A stretch of 64,000 bases of DNA, taken from the NCBI RefSeq assembly GCF_000381925.1, contig NZ_KB907308.1, positions 1,178,001-1,242,000 of the forward strand, written 5' to 3'. The notes beneath the pieces are model-generated. The model was not told the origin of the DNA. It worked only from the letters and a program-made list of their open reading frames with translations, and made no database searches. Position numbers and translations under genes: made by a program. This document shows, piece after piece, positions 18,834-27,099 of the stretch; the stretch's first letter is position 1, and the number at the start of each line of letters is the position of its first letter. The stretch comes from Nocardia sp. BMG111209 (GTDB taxonomy: Bacteria > Actinomycetota > Actinomycetes > Mycobacteriales > Mycobacteriaceae).

Positions 18834-19964
18834 TCACGCATAGCGCCGCGACAGGCGGCGGCGGTGTTCAGCGGGTGATCCGTACAGCGACCGGTTCAGC
18901 ATGGCGCGTTTGAGATAGGTGTGGATGCCGCTCTCCCAGGTGTAGCCGATACCGCCGTGCAGTTGCATTGCCTTACCGGCGATCTCGACGGCGGCGGTGC
19001 AGGCGTAGGACGCGGCCATCGCCGCGGCGGCGCCGTCCGCCGATTCGTCGGTCAGACCGTCGATTGCCGCGTCGACCAGTTTGCGGGCGATCGTGATCTG
19101 GACCAGCATGTCGGCGCAGGCGTGCTTGACCGCCTGGAAGGAGCCGATCGGCCGGCCGAATTGCTCACGGACGCGGGCATAGTCGACGGTGGCGTCGAGC
19201 ATGGCTTCGCTCAGGCCCAGGCTGTCGCAGGCGATGGCCACGGCGGCCCGGTCCCGGAGGTACCGCAGCGCTTCGTACGGATTGTCGACGAAACGCCAGA
19301 TCTCCTGCACCGCAACGTCATCCGCCGTGACCTCGGCGATGCTGCGGGTGAGGTCGACCACCGGCCGGGTGGTCACGGTGAGACCCGGGGCCGACGGATC
19401 GACGGGTACCACCACGGGAGTTCCGCCCTCGTCGAGGGCGAGTACCAGCAGGCGGTCGGCCGCCGGCGCGTCGAGCACGAAATCCGCTGTGCCACGGACG
19501 ATCGTGCCACCGGCCGCCTGGACGAGCCGAAAAGGCGTGACGCTCGGGATGTCCGGGGCGCCGGCGGGCCCGCCGGATGACCGCGGTGCCGATTCCGCCG
19601 GGATGTCCCGGGCGCCGAACAGTTCGGCGTCGAACACCGGCACCGGCGTCGCGGCTCCCGCCACGGTGTCGCGCAGCAGACGATCGCGTTCGGGGCTGGG
19701 TTGCAGTTGTTCCAGGGTGGTGATGGCGAGGGCGGCCACGGTCGGGTACGGGCCGGGCGCGGCGGCGCGGCCGAATTCGTGCAGGATCACGGCGACCTCG
19801 GCGAAAGTGGCTTCCGCGCCGTCGTATTCGTCCGCGGCCTCCAGGCCGAGCCAGCCGGTGCGGGCCAGTTGCCGCCGGTCGAGCGCGGCCCCCGAATCGG
19901 CCGTGAGCAGTTCCCGTGCGACGGTGCGCAGTTCGTCGTGGAATTCGGAAAGATCTTCGGACAT
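18834..19964 (-). CDS. Acyl-CoA dehydrogenase, small subunit-like
   Basis: A 376-residue acyl-CoA dehydrogenase. The C-terminal half has the fold signature REQFGRPIGSFQAVKHACADM and QLHGGIGYTWESGIHTYLKRA. The N-terminal half is shortened compared with classical homotetrameric enzymes. It abuts the next dehydrogenase gene (stop/start overlap at 19964), as in the alpha2beta2 acyl-CoA dehydrogenases of actinobacterial steroid catabolism, so I infer a heteromeric enzyme. Confidence 0.87.
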   Translation of the reverse strand: MSEDLSEFHDELRTVARELLTADSGAALDRRQLARTGWLGLEAADEYDGAEATFAEVAVILHEFGRAAAPGPYPTVAALAITTLEQLQPSPERDRLLRDTVAGAATPVPVFDAELFGARDIPAESAPRSSGGPAGAPDIPSVTPFRLVQAAGGTIVRGTADFVLDAPAADRLLVLALDEGGTPVVVPVDPSAPGLTVTTRPVVDLTRSIAEVTADDVAVQEIWRFVDNPYEALRYLRDRAAVAIACDSLGLSEAMLDATVDYARVREQFGRPIGSFQAVKHACADMLVQITIARKLVDAAIDGLTDESADGAAAAMAASYACTAAVEIAGKAMQLHGGIGYTWESGIHTYLKRAMLNRSLYGSPAEHRRRLSRRYA

Positions 19965-21160
19965 CAGTTACCTGCCGGTTCTCTGGGGAGGCCGAGTCCG
20001 CGTTCGCCGATGATGGTCCGCTGGATCTCGCTGCTCCCACCGGGAATGGTCCACTCCCACGACCCCACGAAATCCAGCACCCACGCACCGGACTCCCACC
20101 CGCCCGAGGACGGTTTACCCACCACCGACTGCGCGGCCAGCCCACCGATCTCCGCACCGAAACCGGTGAGTCGCTGCAACAACTCGCTGTAGAACAGCTT
20201 CACCACCGACGCGTCCGCCGCACCCGCGGTCCCCGCCTCGTGCCGCTCCACCACATCCCGGCACAACAACCGCAGACCCGCGATCTCCGTCTCGAACACC
20301 GCGAGCCGATCGGCCACCACCGCATCATCGATCGGACGACCACCATCACGTCGCGGCCGGCCGCATTCCTCGACCAGCCACCGGAACCCGGCATTGCCGA
20401 GCCGTTCGGCCAACTCCAGCATGGTCAAACCACGCTCCGCACCCAACGTGGACTGCGCCACCTGCCACCCCGTGTTCTCCGCACCGATCAACTGCGACAC
20501 CGGAATCCGCACCTGATCGAGAAACAACTCACAGAAATGCGACTCCCCCGTCGCCTGCTTGATCGGCCGCACATCGATCCCCGGAGACCGCATATCCATC
20601 AGGAAATACGAGATCCCCTTCCGCTTCGGCGCATCCGGGTCCGTCCGCGCCAGCAGCAGACACCAATCCGCATGCTGCGCACCACTGGCCCACAACTTCT
20701 GCCCAGTGACCACGAACTCGTCACCCTCGCGGCGCGCACTGGTCCGCAGCGACGCCAGATCCGATCCGGCACCCGGCTCCGAGAAACCCTGACACCAGAT
20801 CTCACCATCGAGGATCGCCGGAAGATGCCGCCGCCGTTGCGCTTCGGTCCCCGCGGCCAGCAACGTCGACGCCGCATGATGAATCGCCACGAACGCCAGC
20901 ACCAACCGCGGCGCATCCGCCGCAGCCAACTCCTGATACAGCACAACCTGCTCCGGGACGGTCATCCCCCCACCGAACTCCTTCGGCCAGTGCGGAACCG
21001 CGAACCCACCCGACCGCAACGTCCGGAACCACTCCTGCTGGAACGCCACGAACTCCGTATCGGAGACACCGGTCTGCGCCGACCGCCACTGCGACGGCAC
21101 ATTCGATCGGCACCACTCCCGCACCCCCGCACGGAAATCCCCGGTCACCGTGCTACTCAT
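19964..21160 (-). CDS. Acyl-CoA dehydrogenase, large subunit-like
   Basis: A 398-residue dehydrogenase with the substrate/FAD motif WCQGFSEPGAGSDLASLRTSA and the C-terminal GGSSEIQRTIIGERGLGLPRE. The ATG at 21160 has GGAAG at 7-bp spacing; a GTG 21 bp upstream lacks one. It pairs with the 376-residue subunit downstream. Codons here end more often in T/G (GGT, GTG, TTG) than in surrounding genes, which use GGC/GTC, suggesting separate ancestry of this segment. Confidence 0.88.
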   Translation of the reverse strand: MSSTVTGDFRAGVREWCRSNVPSQWRSAQTGVSDTEFVAFQQEWFRTLRSGGFAVPHWPKEFGGGMTVPEQVVLYQELAAADAPRLVLAFVAIHHAASTLLAAGTEAQRRRHLPAILDGEIWCQGFSEPGAGSDLASLRTSARREGDEFVVTGQKLWASGAQHADWCLLLARTDPDAPKRKGISYFLMDMRSPGIDVRPIKQATGESHFCELFLDQVRIPVSQLIGAENTGWQVAQSTLGAERGLTMLELAERLGNAGFRWLVEECGRPRRDGGRPIDDAVVADRLAVFETEIAGLRLLCRDVVERHEAGTAGAADASVVKLFYSELLQRLTGFGAEIGGLAAQSVVGKPSSGGWESGAWVLDFVGSWEWTIPGGSSEIQRTIIGERGLGLPREPAGN

Positions 21161-21214
21161 CGCGGCACTTCCTCCCGCCACCGGCCTCCACCGCCACGGC
21201 CCGCTGCCCGGCCC

Positions 21215-21997
21215 TCATCGGTTGCTCGTCCGCTGCCGCAACGCCAGCAGTCGTTCCCGATGCTCGGCAGACTGCATCGACACCACCTCCGCAGCGAACC
21301 CCGCCTGCAACGGACCCGCCAACGCCTGCGACAAATACATGTTCACCACCCGCTTCGTCCCCCGCAACGCCTCCACCGGCTGCCCCGCCAACCGACCAGC
21401 CAACACCCGCGCCTCCCCCAACAACTCATCCGCAGGAACCACCCGCGACGCCAGCCCCAGCTGCACCGCCGTCACCGCATCGATCCGATCACCGGTGAAC
21501 AGGAACTCCCGCGACCGCATGATCGGCGTCAGCAACGGCCACAACGCCGCACCACCATCACCAGCCACCAAACCCACCGCCACATGCGGATCCGCCAACG
21601 ACCCCCGCTCCGACATCAACACCACATCACTCAACACCGCCACACTGCACCCCAACCCCACCGCCGCACCATTCACCGCCGCGATCACCGGCAACGGAAA
21701 CCGCAACATCTCCTCCACAATCTGCGCACCCTCACGCACACTCTCATCCCGCGCGATCGGATCCTCCAGAAACGAAGTGATCCAATCCAGATCACCACCA
21801 GCCGAGAACGCCCGACCGGCACCGGTGACGATCACCACCTTCGCCTCGGCGTCCATCGCCAACTGCCGCCACACATTCGCCAAACCCCAATGCAGCCGCT
21901 CGTTCACCGCATTCAACTCACCCGGACGATTCAAAACCACCGTCCGCACCGGACCCTCACACTCCACGATCAACTCATCGGGAAGGTCATACTTCAC
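21215..21997 (-). CDS. Enoyl-CoA hydratase/isomerase family protein
   Basis: A 260-residue crotonase. GRAFSAGGDLDWI and NGAAVGLGCSVAVLSD build the oxyanion hole; the usual second-Glu region reads LADPHVAVGLVAGDGG, a variant frequent in actinobacterial crotonases of uncertain activity. It lies between the two pairs of acyl-CoA dehydrogenase genes on the same strand and shares the T/G-ending codon style of the gene at 19964-21160. Confidence 0.87.
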   Translation of the reverse strand: MKYDLPDELIVECEGPVRTVVLNRPGELNAVNERLHWGLANVWRQLAMDAEAKVVIVTGAGRAFSAGGDLDWITSFLEDPIARDESVREGAQIVEEMLRFPLPVIAAVNGAAVGLGCSVAVLSDVVLMSERGSLADPHVAVGLVAGDGGAALWPLLTPIMRSREFLFTGDRIDAVTAVQLGLASRVVPADELLGEARVLAGRLAGQPVEALRGTKRVVNMYLSQALAGPLQAGFAAEVVSMQSAEHRERLLALRQRTSNR

Positions 21998-22028
21998 GCG
22001 GTCACCCCTACTGCTCGGACAACGGAAT

Positions 22029-22976
22029 TCATGCGCTCTTACTCTGCACGGAGTCGCTGAACAACCCCGTGAGCCCGTGCCGCCCCAGACGCCGGGTCAG
22101 TTCGTCGCGCGTCTCGGACAGGCCGGTGGGCAGGCGGCGCAGCGGCCGGCTGTACCGGGACAGCCACGACAGGGGCGACTCGTCGCAGAAGCCCAGGGCG
22201 CCGTGCAATTGATGGGAGACCCGGAAGACGATGTCGGCGGCCTCGATCGCGGCCAGCCGTAGCGACAGGGCATCGTCGACGGCGTCCGCACTCCCGGTCT
22301 GGAAACTCCACAGCGCGTACCGCGCCAGCATCTCCACGCCGCGGTGTTCCACTGCGGCATCGGTCAATTGGAACTGCACCCCCTGGAACTCCGCGAGGGT
22401 ACGGCCGAACTGCTCACGCACCGTCACGTGCGAGCGAGCGAGATCGATGGCGCGGTCCAGCATGCCGAGCAGGGTCCAGCACGGCAGCAGCAGGCCCAGC
22501 GCCAGATCGCCCGCCGGATCACGCCGGGCGGGTCGCACGTCGAGCGCGGTCACGAACGCCGAATCACGCGGTGCGGTCTCGGCGGGCCGGGCGGTCGCGG
22601 ATCCGGGTTCCTCCGCCAGAGTGATCGTGGCCCAACCCGAGTCGAGTCCGGCCACCACGCCGACGGGTTCGCGGGTGGAGATCACGATCAGCCCGTCGGC
22701 ATCGGCGGGTCGCGCGAGACGTTCGGCCACGGGATACGGGAGGGCCCAGTAACCGGCCGAACGGCACAGCGCGGCAGCGGCTTCCAGTTCCGTGGCATCC
22801 TCGCGCGGCGCGAGCTCCCAGGCGCCGAGTCGTCGCAGCACCGGATCCACGAGTCCGGCACGGCCGGCCGGATCCCGCTCGGCCCGCTGCACCAGTTCGT
22901 CGCCGCCGGCGGACTCGAGTGCGCGCCGCGCCTGCAGGCCGAATTCCGTTGCTTCCTGGGACAGTTCGATGTTCAC
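22029..22976 (-). CDS. Acyl-CoA dehydrogenase, beta-like short form
   Basis: A 315-residue acyl-CoA dehydrogenase-fold protein, clearly shorter than usual (about 380). The C-terminal VREQFGRTLAEFQGVQFQLTDAA and QLHGALGFCDESPLSWLSR are recognisable. Paired with the 382-residue gene upstream (23047-24195), it fits the small subunit of an alpha2beta2 enzyme. The ATG at 22976 gives a compact N-terminus. Confidence 0.85.
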   Translation of the reverse strand: MNIELSQEATEFGLQARRALESAGGDELVQRAERDPAGRAGLVDPVLRRLGAWELAPREDATELEAAAALCRSAGYWALPYPVAERLARPADADGLIVISTREPVGVVAGLDSGWATITLAEEPGSATARPAETAPRDSAFVTALDVRPARRDPAGDLALGLLLPCWTLLGMLDRAIDLARSHVTVREQFGRTLAEFQGVQFQLTDAAVEHRGVEMLARYALWSFQTGSADAVDDALSLRLAAIEAADIVFRVSHQLHGALGFCDESPLSWLSRYSRPLRRLPTGLSETRDELTRRLGRHGLTGLFSDSVQSKSA

Positions 22977-23046
22977 TGGTTCTCCCCCTTCGGGCGGGGC
23001 ACGCTCGGGTCGCCGGATCGCGAAAGTCGTTGCGGGAATTCGCGGT

Positions 23047-24195
23047 TCACGTCGGCGCCAACAGGGATCGGGCGAGCAGGATCCGTTGCATCTCGATACT
23101 GCCGGAGGCGACGGTGGCGGCGTGCGCGTATTTCCAGTGGTCCTCCACCGCGCGGCGGAACTGCCGGTCCGGCTCGTCGCCCGCGGCCGCGAAGGTGGCG
23201 ATCTCCGACAGCACGGCCGCGCTGTCCTGATCGAGCTTGGTCACCGCGATCCGGTAGACGGCGGCATCGGCGGGGGCGACCCGGCCGGAGCTCTGCAACG
23301 ACAGCACCTGATAGGCCAGCAGTCGCGCGCGGCGGCAGTGGGTCAGCATCCGCGCCCAGCGGCCGCGCAGTTCGTCGGGCAGGGTCTCCCAGCGGTCGCC
23401 GAGCACCTCGGGGGCGGCGGTCAGCAGTCGCTCGCAGCGCGCGTACCGGGCGATGCCGACCCGTTCGAACGCCAGCACCTCCTGCACGACCCGCCAGCCG
23501 TCGCCGACCGTGCCGAGGACGTCGGCCTCGGTCGCCCGGACCCCGTCGAAGAACACCTCGTTGAGGTGGTGCGGCCCGAGCATCGCGCGGATCGGCCGCA
23601 CCTCGATGCCGGGATCGGACATGGGCAGCAGAAAGACGGTGAGCCCCTGTTGTTTCCGCTCCTCGCGCGAGGTGCGGACGAGCAGGAAGCACCACTGGGC
23701 CATGGTGGCGTAGGAGGTCCAGATCTTCTGCCCGGACACCAGCCAGCCGTCACCGTCACGACGCGCCGAGGTCCGCAGCGACGCCAGATCCGAACCCGCG
23801 TCCGGCTCACTGAAGCCCTGACACCAGATCACCTCACCACGCGCGATCGGCGGCAGATGCTTACGCTGCTGCTCCTCGGAACCGTGCCGCATGATCGTCG
23901 GCCCGACCCAGTTCACACCCATGTACTGCGCGCCGCGCGGCTCGTGATGCGCCCACATCTCCTCGCGCACGGCCGTCTGCTCCCAGATCGACGTGCCGCG
24001 GCCGCCGAACTCCTCGGGCCAGGCCGCGCAGAGCAGTCCGTGTTCGGCGAGCAGCCGCGAAAAGCTTTGGGCCACTTCCAGATCCGCCGGGTCATCGGTG
24101 AAGGCGCCGAGATAGCCGGGGGGAATCTGCTCCTTCACCAGACGGCGCAGCTCACCGCGGAGGACGGTGGCGGCCTCACCCATTGTGAAGTCCAT
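23047..24195 (-). CDS. Acyl-CoA dehydrogenase, alpha-like
   Basis: A dehydrogenase of 382 residues with CQGFSEPDAGSDLASLRTSA, a NEVFFDGVRATEADVLG segment, and the C-terminal ASGSIEMQRILLARSLLAPT. The ATG at 24195 (MDFTMGEAA) is chosen; a GTG at 24204 is the alternative. First gene of a minus-strand run down to 18834, divergent from the GntR gene, with operator site C only 19 bp upstream of the start. Confidence 0.88.
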   Translation of the reverse strand: MDFTMGEAATVLRGELRRLVKEQIPPGYLGAFTDDPADLEVAQSFSRLLAEHGLLCAAWPEEFGGRGTSIWEQTAVREEMWAHHEPRGAQYMGVNWVGPTIMRHGSEEQQRKHLPPIARGEVIWCQGFSEPDAGSDLASLRTSARRDGDGWLVSGQKIWTSYATMAQWCFLLVRTSREERKQQGLTVFLLPMSDPGIEVRPIRAMLGPHHLNEVFFDGVRATEADVLGTVGDGWRVVQEVLAFERVGIARYARCERLLTAAPEVLGDRWETLPDELRGRWARMLTHCRRARLLAYQVLSLQSSGRVAPADAAVYRIAVTKLDQDSAAVLSEIATFAAAGDEPDRQFRRAVEDHWKYAHAATVASGSIEMQRILLARSLLAPT

Positions 24196-24213
24196 GGGCC
24201 GCACATTACGTTA

Positions 24214-24227
24214 ATCATTGTAAGGAT
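24214..24227. promoter_or_regulatory. FadR/GntR-like operator site C
   Basis: ATCATTGTAAGGAT, the reverse-strand form ATCCTTACAATGAT of the same motif as sites A and B. It lies in the short divergent promoter between the acyl-CoA dehydrogenase operon and the GntR gene, so it could serve both repression of the operon and autoregulation. Confidence 0.65.
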
Positions 24228-24292
24228 GGCAATATTTGTAACGCTCGTTCGGTGATGGTTAGACTCCGACACATGACCGACAGGCGGACTGC

Positions 24293-25099
24293 GTGACGAC
24301 GGCCCGTCGCGGCCGCATTCCGCAGCGCCGCATCGCGGAGACGGTCGCGGCGGAATTGCGCACGCGGATCCTCGCCGGCGACGACGACTATCGGCTGCCC
24401 ACCCAGGACCAGCTGGTCAAGGAGTTCGGCGTCAGCTACCCCTCGATCCGGGAGGCATTGCGCATCCTGGAGACCGAGGGCCTGGTCACGGTGCGGCGCG
24501 GCAATGTCGGCGGCGCCGAGGTGCACCGGCCCGACGAATCGTCGGCGGCCTACCACCTGGGCCTGGCCCTGCAGGGCGCCCGCGTCACGCTCGGCGACCT
24601 GGCCGCCGGCCTGCAGATGCTGGAACCGATGTGCGCCGCCGAATGCGCGCGCCGCGCGGATCGGCTGGAGGTGGTGGTGCCGGCCCTGGAGGCCGCCGTC
24701 GACTCCTCGGTCGAATTCGTCGGCGAGGGAGCACAATTCACCCACTCCGCGCGTGACTACCACGATCTGATCATCTCGTTCGTGCCGAATGCCACGACGC
24801 GCTACGTGGTGTCGAGCCTGGCCCGGCTGTGGTCGGCGCAGGAAGAGGCGTGGGCCGAGGTGCTGACCCGGCGCGGCGAATATCCCTCGACCACGGAGGC
24901 GGACGAGGCGGTGCACGCGCATCGCCGAATCACCGGGGCCATCGCGAACGGAGATGCCGCCGAGGCGTCGCGGCTGGCGCGCGCCCACCTGATCGCCACC
25001 CAGGCGATCGTGCTCGAACGTTTCGACGACGGTGTTGTCAATGCCTCCGCCGCGATGGCGCGGCAGGCGGTCCGGACCGGGCCACGTACCCGAATCTAG
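24293..25099 (+). CDS. GntR family regulator, FadR/FCD type
   Basis: A 268-residue regulator with an N-terminal winged HTH (LPTQDQLVKEFGVSYPSIREALRILETEGLVTVRRG, about residues 38-73) and a C-terminal FCD ligand domain (HSARDYHDLIISF, Asp/His ligands). FCD regulators commonly sense acyl-CoAs or organic acids. The GTG start overlaps the stop of a 7-codon frame beginning at ATG 24273 (MTDRRTA). Matching palindromes at four promoters nearby make it the likely regulator of the whole catabolic region. Confidence 0.9.
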   Translation: MTTARRGRIPQRRIAETVAAELRTRILAGDDDYRLPTQDQLVKEFGVSYPSIREALRILETEGLVTVRRGNVGGAEVHRPDESSAAYHLGLALQGARVTLGDLAAGLQMLEPMCAAECARRADRLEVVVPALEAAVDSSVEFVGEGAQFTHSARDYHDLIISFVPNATTRYVVSSLARLWSAQEEAWAEVLTRRGEYPSTTEADEAVHAHRRITGAIANGDAAEASRLARAHLIATQAIVLERFDDGVVNASAAMARQAVRTGPRTRI

Positions 25100-25118
25100 T
25101 ACTGCCGCAACAGCTTTG

Positions 25119-25150
25119 GACACCCCGTCGCCGTCCGGTGGCGGGGTGTC
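25119..25150 (+). terminator. Hairpin after the GntR gene
   Basis: GACACCCC (25119-25126) pairs with GGGGTGTC (25143-25150), and the inner CGCC/GGCG extends the stem. It is 19 bp after the regulator stop. No T-run. Confidence 0.55.
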
Positions 25151-25203
25151 GCCGTTCCGGGCCGCAGTCTAGACATCGACCAGCCACCTTTTCAAGTATT
25201 GCT

Positions 25204-25217
25204 ATCCTTGTGAGGAT
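25204..25217. promoter_or_regulatory. FadR/GntR-like operator site D
   Basis: ATCCTTGTGAGGAT, a 14-bp palindrome of the same family, about 95-120 bp before the first gene of the plus-strand catabolic run. It links the 25-43 kb operon to the GntR regulator. Confidence 0.6.
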
Positions 25218-25311
25218 TGAAGTAGCCTGACCCATCGATAGTGGCCTGGGTCACGAAACGCATGGATCAATCCCTGTCGCCACATCGTGGACACCGACGT
25301 TCTTCTTCAGC

Positions 25312-26922
25312 ATGGGAGGCCCCGCTTTGGCACCAGGGGCGCGTTACGCCAGCACAACTTCGATCGCCCTTGCCGAGGGCTGGAGCGTGGAGCGGCTCAC
25401 CCCGCCCAGTCGGCTCTTCGGCGCCAACGGACTGAGAACAGGTCCGGACGGCCGCATCTACGTGGCCCAGGTCAGCGGCAGCACGATCAGCGCACTCGAC
25501 ACCGCCACCGGCGAGATCGAGACCATCAGCGCCAAGGGCGGCGATATCGTCGCCCCGGACGACATCGCATTCGACCCGGCCGGCAACCTCTACGCCACCG
25601 AGTACTACGACGGCCGCGTCAGCGTGCGCGGCCCCGACGGCAGCACCCGGCTGCTGCGCGACGACCTGCCCGGCGCCAACGGCATCACCGTGTACCAGGG
25701 CCGGTTGTTCGTCAACGAATGCCGGGTGGGCGGTCGCCTGATGGAGCTGCCGCTCGACGGCGGCGCGCCGCGCATCCTGGTGGACAACCTGCCGTTGCCC
25801 AACGCCATGGAGGTCGGCCCGGACGGCTACCTCTACTACCCGGTGATGGGCACCAACGACATCTGGCGCATCGATCCCGAAGGGGGCGAACCGGAACGGG
25901 TCGTCGGCGACCTCGCCGGCCCCGACTCGGTGAAATTCGATCCCAACGGAAACATCGTCTCCACCCAGGCGGGGTCCGGACAGGTCCTGCGGATCGATCC
26001 GCGCACCGGCGACCGCCGGGTGCTCGCGAATCTCGCTCCGGGCCTGGACAACTGCACGTTCATCGGTGACCGGCTGTACGTCTCGAACTTCACCGGCGAG
26101 ATCACCGAGATCCTCGCCTCCGGCGAGACCAGCACCACCCTGCCGGGTGGCCTGAGCTGGCCGCTGGATCTGACCGTCGGGCCCGACGGCGTGCTGTACA
26201 TCGCCGACGGCACCCACCTGTACGCGCTGCGCTCCGGTACCCCCGAGGCGCTGGGAATGTTGTTCACGCCCAACTACCCCGGCCCGATCCGTGGCGTGAT
26301 CGCCACCGGCACGGACGAATTCCTCGTCTCCACCGCCGCCGGCACGGTCGCCGTCTACCGGCCCGCCAAGGAGGAGACCGAGGTCCTCGCCGACGGCATC
26401 GACCAGCCCTACGGCATCGCGACCGGATCGGACGGCCGCATCGTGGTCACCGAATTCGGCGCCGCCGGACGGGTTCTGGCGTTGCGCGCGGGACAGGTCG
26501 AGACGCTCGCCAGTGGGCTGAACCAGCCCGTCGGCGTGGCCTTCGGACCCGACGACGCGGTCCTGGTGGCCGAGTCGGGCGCCGGCCGGGTGGTGTCCAT
26601 CGTCAACGGCAAGGTCGACACGCTCGTCGACGGCCTGCAGACCCCGCACGGGCTGCTGGTGCGCGGCGGGCAGCTGCTCGTCGTCGACGCCGGTTCCAAG
26701 GATCTGATCAGCGTGGATCTCGGCACCAAGACCCGGCAGACGCTGGCGTCGAACCTGCCGGTGGGCGCGCCTCCCGGGGTCACGGCCAAGCCGCTGCTGG
26801 GCGTGCAGCCGTTCTCCGGTCCGCAGGGTCCGTTCACCGGCATCACCGCCGGGCCGGACGGCACCGTGTACGTGTCCGCCGACGCCGAGGGCAGCGTGCT
26901 GGCGCTGCGGGCGGAGGCCTGA
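25312..26922 (+). CDS. SMP-30/NHL-type beta-propeller protein
   Basis: A 536-residue protein built of repeated segments such as GPDGRIYVAQ, DPAGNLYATEYYDG, GPDGYLYYPV and GPDGVLYIADG, i.e. two consecutive six-bladed-like propeller units. The family contains lactonases and strictosidine-synthase-like proteins, and a lactone hydrolase role fits a downstream Baeyer-Villiger-type monooxygenase, by inference. An alternative start is TTG 25327 (MAPGARYAS), which has GGGAGG at 8-bp spacing. No signal peptide is evident. Confidence 0.8.
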   Translation: MGGPALAPGARYASTTSIALAEGWSVERLTPPSRLFGANGLRTGPDGRIYVAQVSGSTISALDTATGEIETISAKGGDIVAPDDIAFDPAGNLYATEYYDGRVSVRGPDGSTRLLRDDLPGANGITVYQGRLFVNECRVGGRLMELPLDGGAPRILVDNLPLPNAMEVGPDGYLYYPVMGTNDIWRIDPEGGEPERVVGDLAGPDSVKFDPNGNIVSTQAGSGQVLRIDPRTGDRRVLANLAPGLDNCTFIGDRLYVSNFTGEITEILASGETSTTLPGGLSWPLDLTVGPDGVLYIADGTHLYALRSGTPEALGMLFTPNYPGPIRGVIATGTDEFLVSTAAGTVAVYRPAKEETEVLADGIDQPYGIATGSDGRIVVTEFGAAGRVLALRAGQVETLASGLNQPVGVAFGPDDAVLVAESGAGRVVSIVNGKVDTLVDGLQTPHGLLVRGGQLLVVDAGSKDLISVDLGTKTRQTLASNLPVGAPPGVTAKPLLGVQPFSGPQGPFTGITAGPDGTVYVSADAEGSVLALRAEA

Positions 26923-26985
26923 GGTCGTGGCGGCCGACTGCTCCGATTCCGGTGATCGCATCGGCACCGGCGTCGGCCGCCCGGC

Positions 26986-27018
26986 GCAGAGTTTCGCGAG
27001 GTACGCGAAATCCTCTGC
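26986..27018. promoter_or_regulatory. Inverted repeat before the Rieske oxygenase gene
   Basis: GCAGAGTTTCGCG and CGCGAAATCCTCTGC form a 13-bp interrupted stem around AGGTA. It sits in the only sizeable gap (177 bp) inside the long plus-strand run, 82 bp before the Rieske gene. It could be an operator for a second promoter or an attenuating hairpin. Confidence 0.5.
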
Positions 27019-27099
27019 CTGCGAACAACTTACGAAACCGACCCAGCACGGCGCGGGCTGCCGCGCCGCCACCACGCGCTGAATCCACCGGGAGAAGCC

